A DNA stretch of 64,000 nucleotides from Mycobacterium sp. IS-1264 (lineage in GTDB: Bacteria; Actinomycetota; Actinomycetes; Mycobacteriales; Mycobacteriaceae), in the NCBI RefSeq assembly GCF_001954195.1, contig NZ_MBES01000034.1, positions 1-64,000 of the forward strand. The letters run 5' to 3'. The notes beneath the pieces are model-generated. The model searched no databases, was not told the DNA's origin, and worked only from the letters and a program-made list of their open reading frames with translations. Made by a program: the position numbers and the translations under genes. Below are positions 60,418-64,000 of the stretch, piece after piece. Position 1 is the first letter of the stretch. Each line of letters opens with the position of its first letter.

Positions 60418-60771
60418 ATGCAACCCGGAGGCGACATGTCGGCGCTGCTCGCCCAGGCGCAGCAGATGCAGCAAAAGCTCATGGAAGCGCAGCAACGGCT
60501 CGCGAACTCCGAGGTGCACGGGCACGCCGGCGGCGGCCTGGTCGAGGTCATCGTCAAGGGCAGCGGCGAGGTGGTCGGCGTGAAGATCGATCCGAAGGTC
60601 GTCGACCCCGCGGACGTCGAAACGCTGCAGGACCTGATCGTCGGCGCCATGGCCGACGCTTCCAAGCAGGTCACCGCGATGGCGCAGGAGCAGCTGGGGT
60701 CGCTGGCCGGCGGCATGGGTGGCCCGCCCGGCCAGCCGCCTGCCCCGCCGACGCAAATTCCGGGGCTCTGA
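60418..60771 (+). CDS. YbaB/EbfC family nucleoid-associated protein
   Basis: A 117-residue DNA-binding protein: [53 protein letters not shown] is the EbfC dimer core. A Gly/Pro-rich tail follows. Upstream of recR (13-base gap), the conserved ybaB-recR pair in bacteria. It binds DNA as a dimer with modest specificity. Confidence 0.94.
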   Translation: MQPGGDMSALLAQAQQMQQKLMEAQQRLANSEVHGHAGGGLVEVIVKGSGEVVGVKIDPKVVDPADVETLQDLIVGAMADASKQVTAMAQEQLGSLAGGMGGPPGQPPAPPTQIPGL

Positions 60772-60784
60772 TCCTCCCACCGCC

Positions 60785-61396
60785 ATGTTCGAGGGACCCG
60801 TCCAGGATTTGATCGACGAGCTCGGCAAGCTGCCGGGTATCGGACCCAAGAGCGCGCAGCGCATCGCCTTCCACTTGCTGTCCGTCGAGCCGGCGGATAT
60901 CGACCGGTTGAGCGCCGTGCTGGCGAAGGTCCGCGACGGCGTGCGGTTCTGTGCGGTGTGCGGCAACGTGTCCGACGACGAGCGGTGCCGGATCTGTTCC
61001 GATACCCGTCGCGACGCGTCGGTGGTGTGCGTGGTCGAGGAGCCGAAGGACATTCAGGCCGTGGAGCGCACGCGCGAATTCCGCGGCCGCTACCACGTTT
61101 TGGGCGGTGCGCTCGATCCGCTGTCCGGCGTCGGCCCCGATCAGCTGCGGATCCGCGAGCTGCTGAGCCGGATCGGTGAACGGGTCGACGATGTCGACAT
61201 CACCGAGGTGATCATCGCCACCGATCCCAATACCGAGGGCGAGGCGACCGCGACCTACCTGGTGCGGATCCTGCGCGACATCCCCGGCCTGACCGTGACG
61301 CGGATCGCGTCCGGGCTGCCGATGGGCGGCGACTTGGAGTTCGCCGACGAGCTGACGCTGGGCCGCGCGCTCACCGGCCGCCGGGCCATGGCCTGA
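60785..61396 (+). CDS. recR: Recombination protein RecR
   Basis: A 203-residue RecR: Hh[21 protein letters not shown], zinc finger [16 protein letters not shown] (C56, C59, C68, C71), Toprim [12 protein letters not shown] and [14 protein letters not shown], and the C-terminal [22 protein letters not shown]. It acts with RecO and RecF loading RecA at gaps. Standard length. Confidence 0.97.
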   Translation: MFEGPVQDLIDELGKLPGIGPKSAQRIAFHLLSVEPADIDRLSAVLAKVRDGVRFCAVCGNVSDDERCRICSDTRRDASVVCVVEEPKDIQAVERTREFRGRYHVLGGALDPLSGVGPDQLRIRELLSRIGERVDDVDITEVIIATDPNTEGEATATYLVRILRDIPGLTVTRIASGLPMGGDLEFADELTLGRALTGRRAMA

Positions 61397-61402
61397 CGTC
61401 CC

Positions 61403-61831
61403 TCAGACTTTGCTCAATTGGAATGACCTGGTAAAGGTCTTGCCCGGCTCGTCACCGCACCCGTCCGACGTCGTCGTCAGGCCTTCGCCGGCAAGCGACA
61501 CCGCATCGAAGCTGTAAATGACGTTCACCGGGGCCGATGCGCCGTTTGGGCACCGCGCCTGGGCCGTGCCGCTGTGCGTCCATCGCCCATTGGCGAGGTG
61601 GAATTCCCAGCTGATGACGAACGTGCCGCCATCTTGCGAGGTCGCCAGGGTGCAGTCCGAGCCGCACGGGACGAAAAGCCAGGCGGTCGGTTTGTCGCTG
61701 TCCTGGTAGAGCACGTTGTACCGGCCGTTCGGGACGTCGTAGTCGGCGTGCGCCGGTGTCGGCCCTGTGACGAACACAGCCGCGCCGAGCAGCGCTGCGC
61801 AGGCAGCCAGCCGCGGGCTGATCTTCTCCAT
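61403..61831 (-). CDS. Secreted protein of unknown function
   Basis: A 142-residue protein with a signal peptide (ISPRLAACAALLGAAVFVTGPTPAHA). The mature part has ADYDVPNGRYNVLYQDSDKP, LFVPCGSDCTLATS, WEFHLANGRWTHSG and a C-terminal FTRSFQLSKV. Two cysteine pairs likely form disulfides. A beta-rich fold is suggested by alternating aromatic residues. It lies between recR (convergent, 6 bases) and gatD. No functional clue. Confidence 0.82.
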   Translation of the reverse strand: MEKISPRLAACAALLGAAVFVTGPTPAHADYDVPNGRYNVLYQDSDKPTAWLFVPCGSDCTLATSQDGGTFVISWEFHLANGRWTHSGTAQARCPNGASAPVNVIYSFDAVSLAGEGLTTTSDGCGDEPGKTFTRSFQLSKV

Positions 61832-61845
61832 CACGGCGCGCACGG

Positions 61846-62553
61846 CTAGCGCACCGCCAGTCGTTCGCGGCGCAGCAGCTCCACCTCGGGCAGCTGCAGC
61901 GGTTCCAGTTCGCCCACCACCTTGCTCAGCAGCAGGTCGGCCAGCTCCGGGTTGCGGGCCAGGCACGGCCCGTGCATGTACGTGGCGACCACACTGCCCT
62001 GGACCGCGCCGTCGACGCCGTCGCCGGCCCGGTTGCCCGCGCCCTTGACCACCGCGCCCAACGGTGCGGCCGCGGCCCCCAAAACCGTTCCGCCGCGGTG
62101 GTTTTCGAAACCGGTGAGGCGCTGGGTCAGGCCGGCCAGCAACGGCTTGGTCACCAGCTCGCCGATGGTGCGCTTGTCCTGCGGCGTGGTCGTCAAATCC
62201 AGCATGCCCACGCCGTCGACGCGTTCCCCGGCCGACGTCTCGTACCAGTGCCCGAGCACCTGGATGGCCGCGCAGATCGCCAGCACGGGTGCGCCGCGGT
62301 CCGCCGCGCGCTGCAGCCCCGGGTGCTGGATGAGGTGCCTGGTGGCCAGCCGCTGCGCGTAGTCCTCGGCGCCGCCCAGCGTGTAGAGGTCCAGGGATTC
62401 CGGCACCGGATCGGCCAGCGTGATCTCGACGATCTCGGCATCGATGCCGCGCAACCGCAGCCGCTGGCGCAGCACCAGGGCGTTGCCGCCGTCGCCGTAG
62501 GTGCCCATCACGTCGGGCAGCACCAGCCCGATCCGCACCTTTGAGTCAGCCAT
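61846..62553 (-). CDS. gatD: Lipid II isoglutaminyl synthase, glutamine amidotransferase subunit GatD
   Basis: A 235-residue class I (CobB/CobQ-like) glutaminase: IGLVLPDVMGTYGDGGNALVL, YTLGGAEDYAQ, nucleophile C94 in VLAICAAIQVLG, GFENHRGGT and His in YMHGPCLARNPELADLLL. With MurT it amidates D-Glu of lipid II to D-iGln. The start overlaps the murT stop by 8 bases. Confidence 0.94.
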   Translation of the reverse strand: MADSKVRIGLVLPDVMGTYGDGGNALVLRQRLRLRGIDAEIVEITLADPVPESLDLYTLGGAEDYAQRLATRHLIQHPGLQRAADRGAPVLAICAAIQVLGHWYETSAGERVDGVGMLDLTTTPQDKRTIGELVTKPLLAGLTQRLTGFENHRGGTVLGAAAAPLGAVVKGAGNRAGDGVDGAVQGSVVATYMHGPCLARNPELADLLLSKVVGELEPLQLPEVELLRRERLAVR

Positions 62554-63775
62554 GGCGCACCAGTGCCCGCTGCAGCTGGAGGAACGCGGTGTAGTTGGCG
62601 ACGACCTCCACCCGCCCCGGCGGGCAGGATGCGATGGCCGCCACGGTGTCGTGCACCAGGGTGTGGTCGACGCCCGCATACCCCAGCCGCACCGCCAGGT
62701 CGGTGCCGCGTTCCCCGGCGGCGACCACCTGGGTGTCCTCGAAGTGCTCGAAGCGCACATCCCACAGCCAGGACAGGTCCTCGCCGTCGGGCACCTGGCC
62801 GTTGACCGCGATGACCACGCCGGCCGCGTGCTTGTCCACCATCGACAGCGCCTCCTGCCAGCCCGCCGGATTCTTGGCCAGCAGGATCCGCGCGTCGTGC
62901 GCGCCGACTCGGACCGTGCGGTAGCGCCCGGCGACCTCGTCGACCGCCGCGACGGCCGCGACGGCTTGAGCCGGGTCCGCGCCCAGCGCCACCGCGGCGG
63001 CCACGGCTTGGGCCGCGTTGCCGCGATTCACCGCGCCGGGCAGCGTCAGCCGCATCGGCAGGGCCAGGCCGTCGGGCCCGTACAGCGTCTCGTCATCGAA
63101 CCACCACTGCGGGCTGGGCCGCTTGAAGTCGGCGCCGGTCGAATACCAGTGGCCCCGTTCGCGGACGATGACCTCGCCGCTTCGCGGGCAGCTCACCGAG
63201 TCGTTCGCCCACGCCCCGCCCGCGGCCACCCACACCACGTTGGGGCTGTCGTAGGCGGCCGACGTCATCAGCACGTCGTCGCAGTTGGCGACCACGACCG
63301 CGCGCGGATGCCGCGCCAGGCCGGCGCGCAGCGTGCGTTCGATCACGTTGATCTCGCCGACCCGGTCCAGCTGGTCGCGCGACAGGTTGAGCAGCACGAT
63401 GACGCTGGGTTCCACCGCATCGGAGACGTGCGGCACGTGCATCTCGTCGACTTCCAGGACCGCCAGGGGCGCATCGCGGTTGGCGGCGAGCGCGGCGATC
63501 AGGCCGGCGTCCATGTTGGCGCCCTCGGCGTTGGTGGCGACGGCGCCCAACGTCCCCAAGGCCGCGACGGTCATCCGGGTGGTCGTGGACTTGCCGTTCG
63601 TTCCGGTGACGACGACGGTGCGGCGGCCCGCGCCGAGCTGACGCAGGATCGAGCGGTCGAGCGTCATGGCGACCAGGCCGCCGATCATCGCGCCGGCGCC
63701 GCGCCCGGTGACCCGCGACGCCCATCGCGCGCTCGCTCCTGCGGCGAGTGCCAGACGTGCGCGGGTGGTGACCAC
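62546..63775 (-). CDS. murT: Lipid II isoglutaminyl synthase, Mur ligase subunit MurT
   Basis: A 409-residue Mur-ligase-family ATPase. P-loop GTNGKSTTT (58-66), NAEGANM, LEVDEMHVPHV, LLNLSRDQLDRVGE, the DUF1727 C-terminal domain and FERHFED-like acid region (WDVRFEHFEDT). In the stretch where MurT of S. aureus carries a Cys4 zinc ribbon, only CPRSGE and one further Cys remain. Activates the D-Glu carboxylate for GatD-supplied ammonia. GTG start, divergent from dnaQ. Confidence 0.93.
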   Translation of the reverse strand: MVTTRARLALAAGASARWASRVTGRGAGAMIGGLVAMTLDRSILRQLGAGRRTVVVTGTNGKSTTTRMTVAALGTLGAVATNAEGANMDAGLIAALAANRDAPLAVLEVDEMHVPHVSDAVEPSVIVLLNLSRDQLDRVGEINVIERTLRAGLARHPRAVVVANCDDVLMTSAAYDSPNVVWVAAGGAWANDSVSCPRSGEVIVRERGHWYSTGADFKRPSPQWWFDDETLYGPDGLALPMRLTLPGAVNRGNAAQAVAAAVALGADPAQAVAAVAAVDEVAGRYRTVRVGAHDARILLAKNPAGWQEALSMVDKHAAGVVIAVNGQVPDGEDLSWLWDVRFEHFEDTQVVAAGERGTDLAVRLGYAGVDHTLVHDTVAAIASCPPGRVEVVANYTAFLQLQRALVRHG

Positions 63776-63905
63776 GCGGTGAGTTTAAGGGCGATCGCAA
63801 GCGCGGCGCTCGCCGCCGGGCGAGGCGGGTCGCCCTCATCGATTTAGTTGACGACACGGCGCGCAGCGAACCGGTGATGTCGGTCTGACGTGCAATCCTC
63901 AGGCT

Positions 63906-64000
63906 ATGAACGGGGTGTCCTGGGGTCGCCCGGCAAGCGAGCCGGACGGGGGTTGGGCCGTCATCGACGTCGAGACTTCGGGCTTCCGCCCAGGTCAGGC
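63906..64000 (+). CDS. dnaQ: DNA polymerase III epsilon-like exonuclease (5' part only)
   Basis: The first 31 codons are inside the window: MNGVSWGRPASEPDGG, then WAVIDVETSGFRPGQ. This is the Exo I motif DxET of DEDD 3'-5' exonucleases. The remainder lies beyond the right edge. Gene order (dnaQ divergent from murT) matches Rv3711c-Rv3712. Confidence 0.82.
   Translation, partial: MNGVSWGRPASEPDGGWAVIDVETSGFRPGQ

Overview
The window is high-GC mycobacterial chromosome. The evidence is the gene repertoire (cutinase family proteins, a WS/DGAT acyltransferase, a mycofactocin-coupled SDR, an LpqH-like lipoprotein, proline-rich secreted proteins, LucA) and the gene order at the right-hand end. From memory, that order matches M. 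tuberculosis Rv3711c-Rv3723 (dnaQ, murT, gatD, recR, ybaB, amidase, SRPBCC, FAD oxidase, CFA-type methyltransferase, dnaX, aspC, SRP RNA, tRNA-Ser, lucA). It is followed further left by a cutinase/epimerase pair and the ligC/polD pair (Rv3724-Rv3725 and Rv3730c-Rv3731 in that species). No insertion sequence, integrase, CRISPR array or rRNA was seen. No gene-free stretch exceeds 300 bases.

1-9.7 kb: cell-envelope and secreted enzymes (M15 peptidase, serine hydrolase, GH5-like hydrolase, TM2 protein). These are followed by a tight catabolic-looking operon of sulfotransferase, alkylsulfatase-like MBL hydrolase, SDR, VOC protein and luciferase-like monooxygenase, and by a 51-residue membrane protein.

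9.7-19.1 kb: a degradative island around two Rieske oxygenases. Each oxygenase is followed by a small paralogous partner of unknown function. Also present are an aldehyde dehydrogenase, an amidohydrolase, a [2Fe-2S] ferredoxin, an SDR, a TauD-type dioxygenase, a dimeric barrel protein and a CMD-family protein. A MarR regulator lies inside. An identical 18-bp motif occurs, in opposite orientations, upstream of the aldehyde dehydrogenase/Rieske-1 pair and upstream of the ferredoxin, and is its likely operator.

19.1-26.3 kb: a TetR-associated minus-strand operon, with an SDR that appears frameshifted, lies opposite a plus-strand SDR. Lipid and housekeeping-type enzymes follow (DUF1330, WS/DGAT, NUDIX, haloalkane dehalogenase). 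26.3-32.8 kb: a stand-alone phage-capsid-associated domain protein, a secreted protein, divergent ligC and polD, a cutinase, a methyltransferase-like protein, a glycosyltransferase and two proline-rich exported proteins.

32.8-36 kb: a response regulator and histidine kinase with a polyproline sensor loop, preceded by an array of four half-sites. The kinase gene overlaps antisense a rhomboid-like membrane protein. 36-39.5 kb: a mycofactocin-coupled SDR, a P450, a TetR regulator and an SDR. Three 16-bp palindromes of one consensus mark these promoters.

39.5-51 kb: epimerase, cutinase, CsbD, serine hydrolase and an amine-dehydrogenase-like protein. Then comes a locus with a TPR protein translationally coupled to a CHAT (caspase-like) protease, plus a second coupled pair of unknown proteins. 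Both operons have leaderless-type starts. This locus is the best candidate for an undescribed system. 51-64 kb: the conserved housekeeping block, ending inside dnaQ.
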